Position numbers and translations under genes: made by a program
Notes under the pieces: generated by a model
Seen by the model: the letters and a program-made list of their open reading frames with translations, nothing else
What the model was told of the DNA's origin: nothing
The model's database searches: none
Source of the DNA: Devosia sp.
GTDB taxonomy: Bacteria; Pseudomonadota; Alphaproteobacteria; Rhizobiales; Devosiaceae
Length of the DNA: 64,000 bases
Reading direction: 5' to 3'
Assembly: GCF_028290435.1 (NCBI RefSeq)
Contig: NZ_JAQGJV010000018.1
Location: forward strand, 1 to 64,000
Shown: piece by piece, positions 53,207 to 63,470 of the stretch
Position numbering within the stretch: the stretch's first letter is position 1
How the letters are laid out: every line of letters starts with the position of its first letter

Positions 53207-53998
53207 ATGGCGCGCAAGATTTGGTGGACCGACTTTTCCGCGTCCGACTTCGAGGGCCTCGACCCCAACAAGACCATAGCCATCATGCCGATCGCGGCGG
53301 TGGAACAGCATGGCCCGCACCTGCCGGTGGGCACCGACACCATCATCAACCAGTCCATGCTGGACCTGCTGGTCACCAAAATTCCCGACACCATGGACGT
53401 GCGTATCCTGCCGGTGCAGGCGGTCGGCAAGTCTAACGAGCATATCTGGGCCAAGGGCACCATCAGCCACAAGGCCGGCAACTTGATCGACGCCTGGACG
53501 CAGATCGGGCTCGAAGTCGCCCGCGCCGGCATCAAGAAGATCGTCTTCGTCAATTCCCACGGCGGCAATGAAGAGATCATGGGCATCGTGGCGCGCGAGC
53601 TGCGCGTGCAGGCCGGCATGCTGGCCGTCAAGAGCGGCTGGCGGTTCACCCCGCCCGGCGTGCTGAGCGACCTCGAACGCCGCCACGGCATCCATGGCGG
53701 CGACGCCGAAACCTCCTTGATCCTGCATTTCCGGGCCGATCTGGTCGACATGTCCAAGGCGCAGAATTTCGTCTCCATCGCCGCCCGCGATGAGGCGGAG
53801 TTCAAATACCTCCGCCCCACAGGCGCCTTTGGCCACGTCTATGCTTGGATCGCCTCGGACATCAATCCGGGCGGCGCGGTGGGCGATGCGACCCTCGCCA
53901 CGGTCGAAAAAGGCCGCATCATCGCCGAAGCCAATGCGGAGGGGATGCTGGAAGTCTTAGCCGAGGTCGAACGCATGCCGCTGCCTGGCACGCGCTAA
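53207..53998 (+). CDS. Creatininase-family amidohydrolase
   Basis: 263 residues. Metal ligands are evident in VEQHGPHLPVGTDT (Glu, His, Asp), FVNSHGGNEE and IHGGDAETSLIL. AAGGA lies six bases before ATG 53207. The family includes creatininase, ArfB-type formamide hydrolases of pterin/flavin pathways and MftE peptidase, so the cyclic-amide or formamide substrate is open. Divergent from a pyrimidine-type importer and a cytosine/creatinine deaminase-like gene, it probably opens the same ring system. Confidence 0.9.
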   Translation: MARKIWWTDFSASDFEGLDPNKTIAIMPIAAVEQHGPHLPVGTDTIINQSMLDLLVTKIPDTMDVRILPVQAVGKSNEHIWAKGTISHKAGNLIDAWTQIGLEVARAGIKKIVFVNSHGGNEEIMGIVARELRVQAGMLAVKSGWRFTPPGVLSDLERRHGIHGGDAETSLILHFRADLVDMSKAQNFVSIAARDEAEFKYLRPTGAFGHVYAWIASDINPGGAVGDATLATVEKGRIIAEANAEGMLEVLAEVERMPLPGTR

Positions 53999-54001
53999 TC
54001 C

Positions 54002-54205
54002 TCATCGGCCCGAGGCGCTAGGCAGTTTGAAGACCTCGATAATGCGCATCATCGCGACCAGATGCGTGTTCTCGGCCGTCTTCGGCTCACGGCATTTCAC
54101 ATGGGTGACGACGGTGAACCGGGCGCCGTTGCGCTCGCCCGAAGCGGCGAATTCGAGCCGCTGCCACCGCTGTGAATATCGCGCCCAGGTTACCTGAAAC
54201 TGCAT
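54002..54205 (-). CDS. Hypothetical 67-residue protein
   Basis: An open frame reading MQFQVTWARYSQRWQRLEFA at its start, with VTHVKCREPKTAENTHLVAM later; basic, soluble, no signal peptide. Only a weak GAAG precedes the ATG. It stands alone, converging on the creatininase gene with 3 bases between the stops. The codon use resembles that of its neighbours, which supports coding, but I recognise no family. Confidence 0.4.
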   Translation of the reverse strand: MQFQVTWARYSQRWQRLEFAASGERNGARFTVVTHVKCREPKTAENTHLVAMMRIIEVFKLPSASGR

Positions 54206-54300
54206 GCTTCAGCTTTAGCCAGTCTCCCATCACCGATCAAGGCGATGACAATGGCTCGATGGGTACAGAGTTTGACTGAATGAGATGATTGTGCACAGTG

Positions 54301-54320
54301 TGTCGACAGTTTGTCGCAAT
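54301..54320 (+). promoter_or_regulatory. Tandem TTGTCGACAA-type operator before the reductase gene
   Basis: TGTCGACA (54301-54308) is followed by TTGTCGCAAT (54311-54320), two imperfect copies about 11 bp apart, just upstream of the gene at 54332. The arrangement TGTCGACAGTTTG then CG plus CAATG is repeated at 62351-62371 before the peptide-importer operon. Confidence 0.6.
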
Positions 54321-54331
54321 GGAGTGCAGCC

Positions 54332-55363
54332 ATGACCCACCCCGAACAAGAGCAGCGTCTTTCGCTAGCCGATATCGAGACCCTGGCTCGGGATGTGCTG
54401 CTTGCCAGCGGGGTTTCATTGGCCCATGCGGATGCGATCGCGCGCAATGTGACGGCGGCCGAGGCCGACGCGTGCCGCTCGCATGGCGTCTACCGTTTGC
54501 TCGGCTATGTGAGGGCGGTGGCCAGCGGCAAGGCCGACGGCGAGGCGGTGCCGGTCGTGACCCAGACATCGCCCGCCATCGTCAAGGTGGATGCGGGCCG
54601 GGGCTTCGCGCCGCTGGCCAATGAGCTGGCGCGGCCCGCCTTGGTCGCAGCGGCGCAATCATTGGGCATCGCCGTATTGGCCATCAACAATTGCTATCAC
54701 AATTCGGCAATGTGGGTCGATCTGGAGCCACTGGCGGAGGTCGGCCTGGTGTCGATCGGCCTAACGGCGGGGCAGCGCAGCGTGGCGCCACATGGGGGCA
54801 GCAAGCCGGTGTTCGGCACCAACCCGTTCGCCTTTGGCTGGCCACGACCGGACGGCGAGCCTTTCGTGTTCGATTTTGCCACCAGCGCCGTGGCGCGGGG
54901 CGAAATCGAGCTGCATCAGCGCGCCGGCAAATCCATTCCCTTGGGCTGGGCCGTCGACGCGGAGGGCCGCCCGACGACCGATCCGGCGCTGGGGCTTGCG
55001 GGCGCCATGTTGCCGTTCGGGGGCCACAAAGGCACCGCACTGGCGCTGATGGTCGAGCTGCTGGCCGGGCCGATGATCGGCGATCTCACCAGCCAGGAAT
55101 CGTTCGCCGAGGACGAAGGACGCGGCAGCCCGCCCCTGGGCGGTGAACTCATCATCGCTTTCGATCCGGTGCGGTTCCTGGGAGACGATGCCGCCGAGCA
55201 CATGGCCCGGGCGGAGACGCTGTTCTCCAGCATTTCCCAGCAGGACGGCGTGCGCCTGCCGGGCGATCGCCGGCTGGCTGCTCGCGCGCAATCGGCGCGC
55301 GAGGGCGTGCTGGTACCCAAGCGTTTGTTTGACGAACTCCAGGCGATCCGAGCCCGCGGTTAG
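54332..55363 (+). CDS. Malate/lactate-dehydrogenase-2 family reductase, possible pyrroline-2-carboxylate reductase
   Basis: 343 residues of the LDH2/YlbC/DpkA family: HGVYRLLGYV (catalytic His), NNCYHNSAMWVDLEPLA, APHGGSKPVFGTNPFAFGWP, FDFATSAVARGEIE and a terminal GVLVPKRLFDEL. Family members reduce 2-keto acids or, as in DpkA/LhpI, cyclic imines such as pyrroline-2-carboxylate. Adjacent prolyl-peptidase, peptide importer and hydroxyproline deaminase genes favour the imine reductase role. ATG 54332 has GGAG seven bases upstream; the TTG at 54311 lies within the operator. Confidence 0.87.
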   Translation: MTHPEQEQRLSLADIETLARDVLLASGVSLAHADAIARNVTAAEADACRSHGVYRLLGYVRAVASGKADGEAVPVVTQTSPAIVKVDAGRGFAPLANELARPALVAAAQSLGIAVLAINNCYHNSAMWVDLEPLAEVGLVSIGLTAGQRSVAPHGGSKPVFGTNPFAFGWPRPDGEPFVFDFATSAVARGEIELHQRAGKSIPLGWAVDAEGRPTTDPALGLAGAMLPFGGHKGTALALMVELLAGPMIGDLTSQESFAEDEGRGSPPLGGELIIAFDPVRFLGDDAAEHMARAETLFSSISQQDGVRLPGDRRLAARAQSAREGVLVPKRLFDELQAIRARG

Positions 55364-55373
55364 CTGGGCACGA

Positions 55374-56681
55374 TCAGCTTGAGGCGAGGGGACCGCCGCT
55401 TTCGGCGACCATGCTGAGCAGCCGCTTGAACACATTGGCGCTCTGGCGGATGCCGTCATGCTCGAACTCATTGGTGATCCAATGGTTGAGGTTGCCCACC
55501 TTGCCGGCCGTCTCCAGCGACAGGCCCGCATCCACATACATGTCGTCGTGATAGATGATCGCGGCGACCGGAATATCGTTGGCGGCGAGTAGAGGCAGGT
55601 CGTAGAGCGGGCTGAATTCCGCACGCTGCGCCAGGGCTTCGGCCCCGGCCCGGAAGGGCCGTAGCGAACGGATGTCGTCGAGCATCCAGGGGAACATCAT
55701 TTCGCCCGTAAACAGCAGGGGACGGGCCGTGGTGGCGAACTGGGGCAGCGTGTCGCGCACCCGCTGTGCCGCCCAGGCCGTTGCCCCGGCGCCTGCGCCG
55801 TAAATGCTCTCCTGCAGCACCATGAACAGCGGATTGCCGTCGTAACTGGTGGCGTGCATGACCTCGGCGAGGAAATGGTCGGACAGGCGATCGCGGCTCG
55901 GCGCGGCGAAGGCCTCATCGACCAGCCAGTGGATGTTTTCGAAGCCCGGCGCCATGCCGAAATCGATGCCCACGGTCTGCAGGCGTCTGACGGTGAGCAG
56001 GTCGCCATCAGGCAGGCGAACTTCATTGTTGTCGATGAAGTCGGCGAGGGCCGCGACGGTGGCTGTATCATCGGGGTAGCGCTTGTAATAGCGCCGGTTC
56101 TTGGCTTCGACGCGGGGATAGGTCAGCCGATAAACCGCTTCGGCCGATGGCGTGATGCTGGCAAGGCCGCCGGCGACATAGCAGGCGCCCAGGCCATCGG
56201 GCGCCTGGCTCAGATAGGTCATGGTCAGGAACCCGCCATAGCTCTGGCCCAGCGATTGCCAGCGCACGCCGTCGAACACGGTTTTGCGCAGGTGTTCGAA
56301 ATCGGCAACGATGGAATCGGCGCGGAAATGGGCGAGGTAGTCTCCCGCCGCCTGCGGGTTGGCAAAGCCCGCCATGGTGGCGGCATCCACCGGCGTGCTG
56401 CGGCCGGTGCCGCGCTGGTCGGGCAGGATCACCCGGTGGGTCTTGAGCGCTTCGCCGAGCCAGGCCGGGCTGGTGGTCGTCGGCCGGGGCGACTTGCCGC
56501 CGGGGCCGCCTTGCAGGAACACCAGCAGGGGCAGCTTTTCATCCTTCTTGGTCGGATCGACCACCTCGCGAGCAAACAGCTTGATGGTCGGGCCGTCGCG
56601 GTCGCCAAACCAGTCCAGCGGCACATCGACGAGATGGTCGCGGATGTGGCGGCCGGGCATGGTGTATTGCGAGATGAGCAT
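55374..56681 (-). CDS. Prolyl aminopeptidase-like alpha/beta hydrolase (S33)
   Basis: 435 residues. LVFLQGGPGGKSPRP is the oxyanion-hole HGGPG variant of S33, DQRGTGRSTPV is diagnostic of the family, the nucleophile elbow is GQSYGGF, and the His is probably in IIYHDDMYVD (usually GRYD...H). The length fits the larger 'alpha/beta hydrolase' proline iminopeptidases. No signal peptide, so it acts on imported peptides in the cytoplasm, releasing N-terminal Pro or hydroxyproline. It ends the peptide-importer operon. Confidence 0.87.
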   Translation of the reverse strand: MLISQYTMPGRHIRDHLVDVPLDWFGDRDGPTIKLFAREVVDPTKKDEKLPLLVFLQGGPGGKSPRPTTTSPAWLGEALKTHRVILPDQRGTGRSTPVDAATMAGFANPQAAGDYLAHFRADSIVADFEHLRKTVFDGVRWQSLGQSYGGFLTMTYLSQAPDGLGACYVAGGLASITPSAEAVYRLTYPRVEAKNRRYYKRYPDDTATVAALADFIDNNEVRLPDGDLLTVRRLQTVGIDFGMAPGFENIHWLVDEAFAAPSRDRLSDHFLAEVMHATSYDGNPLFMVLQESIYGAGAGATAWAAQRVRDTLPQFATTARPLLFTGEMMFPWMLDDIRSLRPFRAGAEALAQRAEFSPLYDLPLLAANDIPVAAIIYHDDMYVDAGLSLETAGKVGNLNHWITNEFEHDGIRQSANVFKRLLSMVAESGGPLASS

Positions 56682-56689
56682 AGCTTCTC

Positions 56690-57643
56690 CTAGCGCACGC
56701 GCGGATCGAGCAGCACGTATAAAATGTCGACGATGATGTTGGAGAGGACGATGAAGAAGCCGCCCAGCAACACCACGCCGATGATGATCGGCCGGTCCTG
56801 GTTATTGACCGCCTGCACTGCCAGCGCGCCCACGCCCTGCAGGCCATAGACCTGCTCGATGACGATGGCGCCGCCCAGCAACAGGGCAATATCGGCGCCG
56901 AGCTGGGTCACCAGCGGCGTCAGGGTTGCGCGCAGGCCATGCTTGAACACGACCTTCGTCTCGGACAGGCCCTTGGCGCGGGCGGTGCGGATATAGTCCT
57001 CGCCCATCACCTCCAGCATCTGCCCGCGGGTCAGGCGCGCATAGACGGCGGCCGTGGTCAGCGCCAGCGTTGCCCAGGGCAGGGCCATATGCCAGGCCCA
57101 GATCGCTGGATTGGGCCAGAAGGCCTTGAAGCCGCCGGCAGGAAATAGCGTGAAGCCGGCCTGGCGCGGCAGGAAATAGAACACATAGAGCGACATCATC
57201 CCCAGCACGAAAGTGGGAAAGCTCAGCCCGATCAGGATGAACCCCTGTCCCAGCCGGTCGCGGAAGCCGCCGGGATGGCGCGCCGACATGATGCCGATGG
57301 GAATGCCGACCGCCAGCCAAAGGATGACGCCGCCGGCCACCAGCGACAGCGTGGCGGGCAGTCGGTTGGCGATCAGCGAGATGACAGGTTGCTGGTTGCG
57401 ATAGGAAAAGCCTAGATCGCCGCGCACAGCCTTGCCGATAAAGTTGATATATTGCTCGTGGATAGGTCGATCGAGCCCCAGATTGGCGCGGATTTGGATC
57501 AGTTGCGCCTCGGTGGCCTTGTCGCCGGCCACCATGCGCGCCGGATCGCCGGGGGCGACGAAGAACAGGAAGAACACGAAGGTGCTGAGGACCAGAAGGA
57601 TCAGTGCCGCAAAAGCGACGCGGCCGGCGAGAAAGCGGATCAC
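56690..57643 (-). CDS. Peptide-type ABC permease (DppB-like), proline-peptide operon
   Basis: 317 residues from GTG 57643, which has AGGGAG seven bases upstream and overlaps the DppC-like stop. Marks: VIRFLAGRVAFAALILLVLST, VAPGDPARMVAGDKATEAQL, LGLDRPIHEQYINFI, GDLGFSYRNQQPV, coupling motif IRTARAKGLSETKVVFKHGL. The longer open frame to 57775 is inside the DppC-like gene. Followed by the prolyl-aminopeptidase-like gene after 8 bases. Confidence 0.92.
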   Translation of the reverse strand: MIRFLAGRVAFAALILLVLSTFVFFLFFVAPGDPARMVAGDKATEAQLIQIRANLGLDRPIHEQYINFIGKAVRGDLGFSYRNQQPVISLIANRLPATLSLVAGGVILWLAVGIPIGIMSARHPGGFRDRLGQGFILIGLSFPTFVLGMMSLYVFYFLPRQAGFTLFPAGGFKAFWPNPAIWAWHMALPWATLALTTAAVYARLTRGQMLEVMGEDYIRTARAKGLSETKVVFKHGLRATLTPLVTQLGADIALLLGGAIVIEQVYGLQGVGALAVQAVNNQDRPIIIGVVLLGGFFIVLSNIIVDILYVLLDPRVR

Positions 57644-58577
57644 GGTTTCGCTCCCTTCGGCTTGACGCGGATCGGCCGCGCCTTGGGATCGAGCGCGTCG
57701 CGCAAGCCATCGCCAAGGATGTTGAAAGAGAGCGTCGTGAACAACAGCGCCAGCCCCGGAAACAGCACCAGCCACCAGGCGACCAGATAGATCGAGTTGG
57801 CGCCCGCATCGGCCAACATGCCGCCCCAGCTCGGCGCCGGCGGCACGATGCCGAGACCGAGGAAGGACAGCGTGGCTTCGAACACGATGGAGCCGGGGAT
57901 CATCATCGTGGTGTAGACAATGATGGGGACGCTGAGATTGGGCAGGATATCGACGATCATGATGGAGAGCGAGCCGGCGCCCAGCGAGCGGCTGGCCTGG
58001 ACAAACTCGCGTTCCCGCAGCGATTTGACCTGGCCGCGAATGACGCGGCCCATCGTGGTCCAGCTAAAGAACACGATGACGCCGATGCTGAGTGACAGAC
58101 TGGGCCCGAACACCGAGACCAACGCCAGCGCACACAGCAGGAAGGGCACGCTCATGATAAGGTCCATGGCGCGGCTGAGGACGGCATCGACCCACCCACC
58201 CAGGAAGCCGGCGAGCATGCCCACGGTAATCCCGATGAACGCGGCCAGAAGCGAAGCCACGACGCCCACCAGCAGCGAGACACGCGCGCCATAGGCCAGT
58301 CGCACCAAAACGTCGCGGCCCAATTGGTCGGTGCCGAGCCTGAATTCGGCGTTGGGCGCGACCGGCAGGCCGGTGGGCGAGAGGCCCGTCTGACGGAATT
58401 GCTCGATCGGGGAATGGCCGATCCAGGCCTCGACCAGCGGCGCCGCGGCGGCAAAGGCCACCAGCAGCACGATGAAGATGAAAGCGACCAGGCTCGCCCG
58501 ATCGCGGATCAGGCGGCGCAGGGTCAGGTCGAGCGAGCTGCGCTGGACGACGGTGGGTGGGGTGGTTGCCGACGTGC

Positions 58578-58581
<4 letters not shown>
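57640..58581 (-). CDS. Peptide-type ABC permease (DppC-like), proline-peptide operon
   Basis: 313 residues with a cytoplasmic N-terminus, helix 1 RASLVAFIFIVLLVAFAAAAP, the DppC element FRLGTDQLGRDVLVRLAYG and coupling motif FVQASRSLGAGSLSIMIVDI. Its start overlaps the fused ATPase stop. It pairs with the DppB-like permease. Confidence 0.92.
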
Positions 58582-60455
<1,874 letters not shown>

Positions 60456-60458
60456 ATG

Positions 60459-60491
60459 AAAACGGCCCGAACCATGGATTGGTCCGGGCCG
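60459..60491 (-). terminator. Leaky terminator after the binding-protein gene
   Basis: On the minus strand CGGCCCGGACC pairs (one mismatch) with GGTTCGGGCCG, followed by TTTT (60462-60459), 15 bases after the binding-protein stop. As the rest of the operon lies beyond, it probably attenuates transcription so the receptor is in excess. Confidence 0.65.
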
Positions 60492-60506
60492 CGGGAGATT
60501 TATCGC

Positions 60507-62252
60507 TTAGCGCTGCAGCCAGACATTGGTCCAGTCGCCCTGTACGCCCAGGGAATACGGCTGGAAGTTCTGCACGGCCTCGCCATGATAGAGCACGATG
60601 AGGTTGGCGATGAGCGGCACCACCGGCGCATCGGCCATTACCAGTTCGTCGACCTGGCCCCAGAGCTTGCCGACTTCTTCGGCGGTCGGGGCATTGATGG
60701 CCTGGTCGGCCAGTTCATTGGCCTTGTCGTTGTTGTAGTCGGTGTAGTTGTAGGTCTGATGCGTGCCGTTGAAGGTGAACTGCGGCTGGAACACCGAGCG
60801 CGCAGCGCCGCCTGCCCAATCCGGAGTCCAGCCGACGGGCGCGATGTCCCACGTGCCGTCCTTGGTGTTGACCTGATTGGTCATAAACTTCGAATAATAG
60901 TCGGCCGGTGCAACCGGGGTGAGTTCCAGCGTGATGCCGGCCAGCGCCATCGAGGCCTGGATGGTCTGCGCGATGGTGGGCTCGATACCCTTGTTGCGGT
61001 AGGGCATTTTCAAGGTAATGCCGTTCGGATAGCCGGCTTCGGCCAAAAGGGCCTTGGCCTTCTCGATGTCGCCCTTGTCGCCCTCGGTGGGGTAGAGGTT
61101 GAACTCGTGATAGCCGAGCACGCCAACGCCAAAGATGCCGTTGACCGGCTTGGAGATTTCCGGGCCACCCTGTTGCTGCACCACGGCCGCCTTGTCGACG
61201 GCATAATTCAGCGCCTGGCGAACGCGGATATCCCGCAAGGCACCCTTGTTGTTGTCCGAGACGGTGTTGATGAAGATGAAGTTGGTATTGCCCGACGATA
61301 CCGTCATCAGCTTCTCGTCGCCCTGCGCGCTGAGCAATTGCAGCACGGCGGGCGGGATGGTGACGTCATAGGTCATGTCGCCGTCGCCGGACTGCAATTG
61401 CTGCATGATGGCGTCGACCGGCAGGCCGAAGGTGAGCTGGATTTCGTCCACATAGGCCTTGCGCAGCGGATCAGTCTCGGCGACCCAGGCCGGGTTGCGT
61501 ACGAGCTGCAGAGCGCTGTCCGGCGTATAGGCGGCCGGCGTATAGGGGCCGCTGGCGATGAAGTTGGTGCGGTAATCGGGGCTATCGGGCAGATAGTCGA
61601 GCGCCTCGATCGGCTCGGGCGACGAGGTGGGCAGCGACAGCATGAAGATGAAGTCGCCGGCCCGCTGGGTCAGCTTGATGACGATGGTTTCGTCATCCGG
61701 CGTTTCGATGCCGGCAATGTCGTTGCCTTCGATATAGGCCTTCATGGCTTCGACCGTCGGCTCGACCTTGGCGAACCCCTCGCAGAAGGCGGAGAGGCCA
61801 GTGATGAGGTCGGTATAGTAGGTGAGCGCTGCCGAACCCAAAGCCGGGTTGCACATGCGTTTGACGCCGCGCTCGAAGTCCGCCGAGGTAATCTGGCGCG
61901 GACCCGCTGGCGTGTTCCAATTGGCGCCCTGGCGCAGCTTGAACGTGTAGGTCAGCCCGTCATCGGTCGGCTGCGGCACTTCGGTGGCCAGATCGCCGGC
62001 GGGCGTTACGCGCACCAACTCGTCCGTCGAGGCCGCATATGAAATGAGCTGCCGCGTTGTCGCGCGCAGGAAATTGTTGGTCGTAACCAGCGCCGCGGAC
62101 GTGGGATCGAAGTGGTCGAGATCTTCGGTGCCCAGAATGCGCAGCGTGCCGCCGGGCTGGCCTTCCTGTGCCTGAATGGCGGGAATACCGGCCAGAGCCG
62201 TCGTGGCAACCAGTGCCCCCACAAAGGCAAGTTTTTGGAATTTCCTGATCAT
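60507..62252 (-). CDS. Peptide-type ABC substrate-binding protein, proline-peptide operon
   Basis: 581 residues from ATG 62252 (GGAGGGAG six bases upstream). Signal peptide MIRKFQKLAFVGALVATTAL ending PAIQAQ. Family 5 marks: PGGTLRILGTEDLDHFDP, PTDDGLTYTFKLRQGANWNTP, FERGVKRMCNP, DIRVRQALNYAVDKAAVV. It leads the operon of importer and prolyl-aminopeptidase-like genes, and lies divergent to the pyrroline-hydroxy-carboxylate deaminase gene behind shared operators. Hydroxyproline- or proline-containing peptides are the inferred ligands. Confidence 0.92.
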   Translation of the reverse strand: MIRKFQKLAFVGALVATTALAGIPAIQAQEGQPGGTLRILGTEDLDHFDPTSAALVTTNNFLRATTRQLISYAASTDELVRVTPAGDLATEVPQPTDDGLTYTFKLRQGANWNTPAGPRQITSADFERGVKRMCNPALGSAALTYYTDLITGLSAFCEGFAKVEPTVEAMKAYIEGNDIAGIETPDDETIVIKLTQRAGDFIFMLSLPTSSPEPIEALDYLPDSPDYRTNFIASGPYTPAAYTPDSALQLVRNPAWVAETDPLRKAYVDEIQLTFGLPVDAIMQQLQSGDGDMTYDVTIPPAVLQLLSAQGDEKLMTVSSGNTNFIFINTVSDNNKGALRDIRVRQALNYAVDKAAVVQQQGGPEISKPVNGIFGVGVLGYHEFNLYPTEGDKGDIEKAKALLAEAGYPNGITLKMPYRNKGIEPTIAQTIQASMALAGITLELTPVAPADYYSKFMTNQVNTKDGTWDIAPVGWTPDWAGGAARSVFQPQFTFNGTHQTYNYTDYNNDKANELADQAINAPTAEEVGKLWGQVDELVMADAPVVPLIANLIVLYHGEAVQNFQPYSLGVQGDWTNVWLQR

Positions 62253-62349
62253 GAACGCTCCCTCCGAGCAATTGCAGTCTCGTCGTTCTATCCGCCCGAG
62301 AGCGGCTGTGGTCGCATTGACACAAAACAAATCCTTGCTGTCAACCCAT

Positions 62350-62370
62350 TTGTCGACAGTTTGGCGACAA
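62350..62370. promoter_or_regulatory. Tandem TTGTCGACAA-type operator in the divergent promoter
   Basis: TTGTCGACA (62350-62358) and TTGGCGACAA (62361-62370), centred 11 bp apart, about 100-125 bases from both divergent starts. The block is nearly identical to the one at 54301-54320. Confidence 0.65.
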
Positions 62371-62424
62371 TGAAATAAGGTCATGAGGCTCACCAAAATC
62401 TCTCTGTGCAGAGATATGATTTTC

Positions 62425-62434
62425 TTGTCGACAA
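62425..62434. promoter_or_regulatory. Perfect TTGTCGACAA palindrome
   Basis: A 10-bp perfect palindrome 60 bases before the deaminase ATG, sharing the core of the tandem boxes at 62350. TCTCTG-TG-CAGAGA at 62401-62414 is another small inverted repeat nearby. It probably controls the plus-strand gene at 62494. Confidence 0.6.
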
Positions 62435-62493
62435 ACTAAATACAAGACGCTAAACATGGCCTCAAACACACACCCTGCGGCATGGAGAATTTT

Positions 62494-63408
62494 ATGAACA
62501 AGAGCGACTTCAAGGGCGTCCTCCCCGCGATCACCACCAAGATGACTGCCGACCAGGAAGTGGACCTCGCCGGCGTTCGGGCCGACGTGGCCTTTCAGAT
62601 TGAAGCGGGCGTCGATGGCATCATCGTGTGTGGCTCGCTCGGCGAGGCATCCAGCCTGATTGCCAGCGAGAAGCTAGCGATCGCCAAGGCCGCGATCGAG
62701 GAAGCCGCCGGTCGCGTGCCCGTGCTGCTGACCATCGCTGAAGACTCCACCCGCGCCGGCGCGGCGCTGGCTGCCGAAGCCGAAAAGATCGGCATCAAGG
62801 GCCTGATGGTCCTGCCGGCAATGCGCTATCTGGCCGATGACCGCGAAGTCGTGGCCCACTATCGCGCCATCGCGGCGGCGTCGAGCCTGCCGATCATTGT
62901 CTACAACAATCCCCTGGCCTATGGCATCGACATCAGCGAAGCCATGCTCAAGGAAATGGCCGACGAGCCCAAATTCGTCGCCATCAAGGAATCCACCGGC
63001 GACACGCGTCGCATCAATGAGACCATCAAGGCTCTGGGCGACCGCTACCAGTTGCTGACCGGCGTCGACGACCTGGCGCTGGAAAGCCTGATCCTGGGCT
63101 GCAATGGCTGGATCGCCGGTCTCGTCGTGGCCTTCCCCAAGGAAACCGTCGCCATCTACAAGCTGGTGCAAGAGGGCCGCATTCCCGAAGCGCTGGAAAT
63201 CTACCGCTGGTTCCTGCCGCTGCTGCACCTCGATATCGGGGCAAAGTTTGTGCACAATATCAAACTGGCCGAGCACATCGTGCGCGGCACCTCGCCCGTC
63301 ATGCGTGCACCCCGGCTTGAGCTGGTGGGCGCCGAAGCCGCCCATATCCGCGCAGTGGTCGAGGACGGGCTCAAGAACCGTCCGAACCTGGCCAAGTACG
63401 GCTTCTAG
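62494..63408 (+). CDS. Pyrroline-4-hydroxy-2-carboxylate deaminase-like DapA-family enzyme
   Basis: 304 residues, a TIM-barrel Schiff-base enzyme. Lys165 in FVAIKESTGDTRR, Tyr137 in IVYNNPLAYGIDI, and a GSLGEASSL substrate loop. FKGVLPAITTKMTADQEVDL, GVDDLALESLILG and the ending APRLELVGAEA match hydroxyproline-pathway deaminases more closely, as I recall them, than lysine-pathway DapA. The reaction would turn 1-pyrroline-4-hydroxy-2-carboxylate into 2-oxoglutarate semialdehyde and ammonia. ATG 62494 has GGAG six bases upstream; ATG 62482 has none. It is followed by a strong terminator and a convergent FAD dehydrogenase gene. Confidence 0.88.
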   Translation: MNKSDFKGVLPAITTKMTADQEVDLAGVRADVAFQIEAGVDGIIVCGSLGEASSLIASEKLAIAKAAIEEAAGRVPVLLTIAEDSTRAGAALAAEAEKIGIKGLMVLPAMRYLADDREVVAHYRAIAAASSLPIIVYNNPLAYGIDISEAMLKEMADEPKFVAIKESTGDTRRINETIKALGDRYQLLTGVDDLALESLILGCNGWIAGLVVAFPKETVAIYKLVQEGRIPEALEIYRWFLPLLHLDIGAKFVHNIKLAEHIVRGTSPVMRAPRLELVGAEAAHIRAVVEDGLKNRPNLAKYGF

Positions 63409-63427
63409 TTTACGGATTTACGCATTC

Positions 63428-63457
63428 AAAGGGACGGCTTCGGCCGTCCCCTTTTTT
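63428..63457. terminator. Strong Rho-independent terminator between convergent genes
   Basis: GGGACGGC (63431-63438), TTCG loop, GCCGTCCC (63443-63450), then CTTTTTT. On the other strand the stem is followed by TTT, so it may serve both convergent transcripts, though it is stronger for the plus strand. Confidence 0.92.
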
Positions 63458-63470
63458 CGTTTCGGCAGGT

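Noticed and set aside
62494-63408. Dihydrodipicolinate synthase of lysine biosynthesis
   Set aside because: The sequence marks and the neighbours fit the hydroxyproline-pathway branch of the DapA family better; no lysine genes are present.
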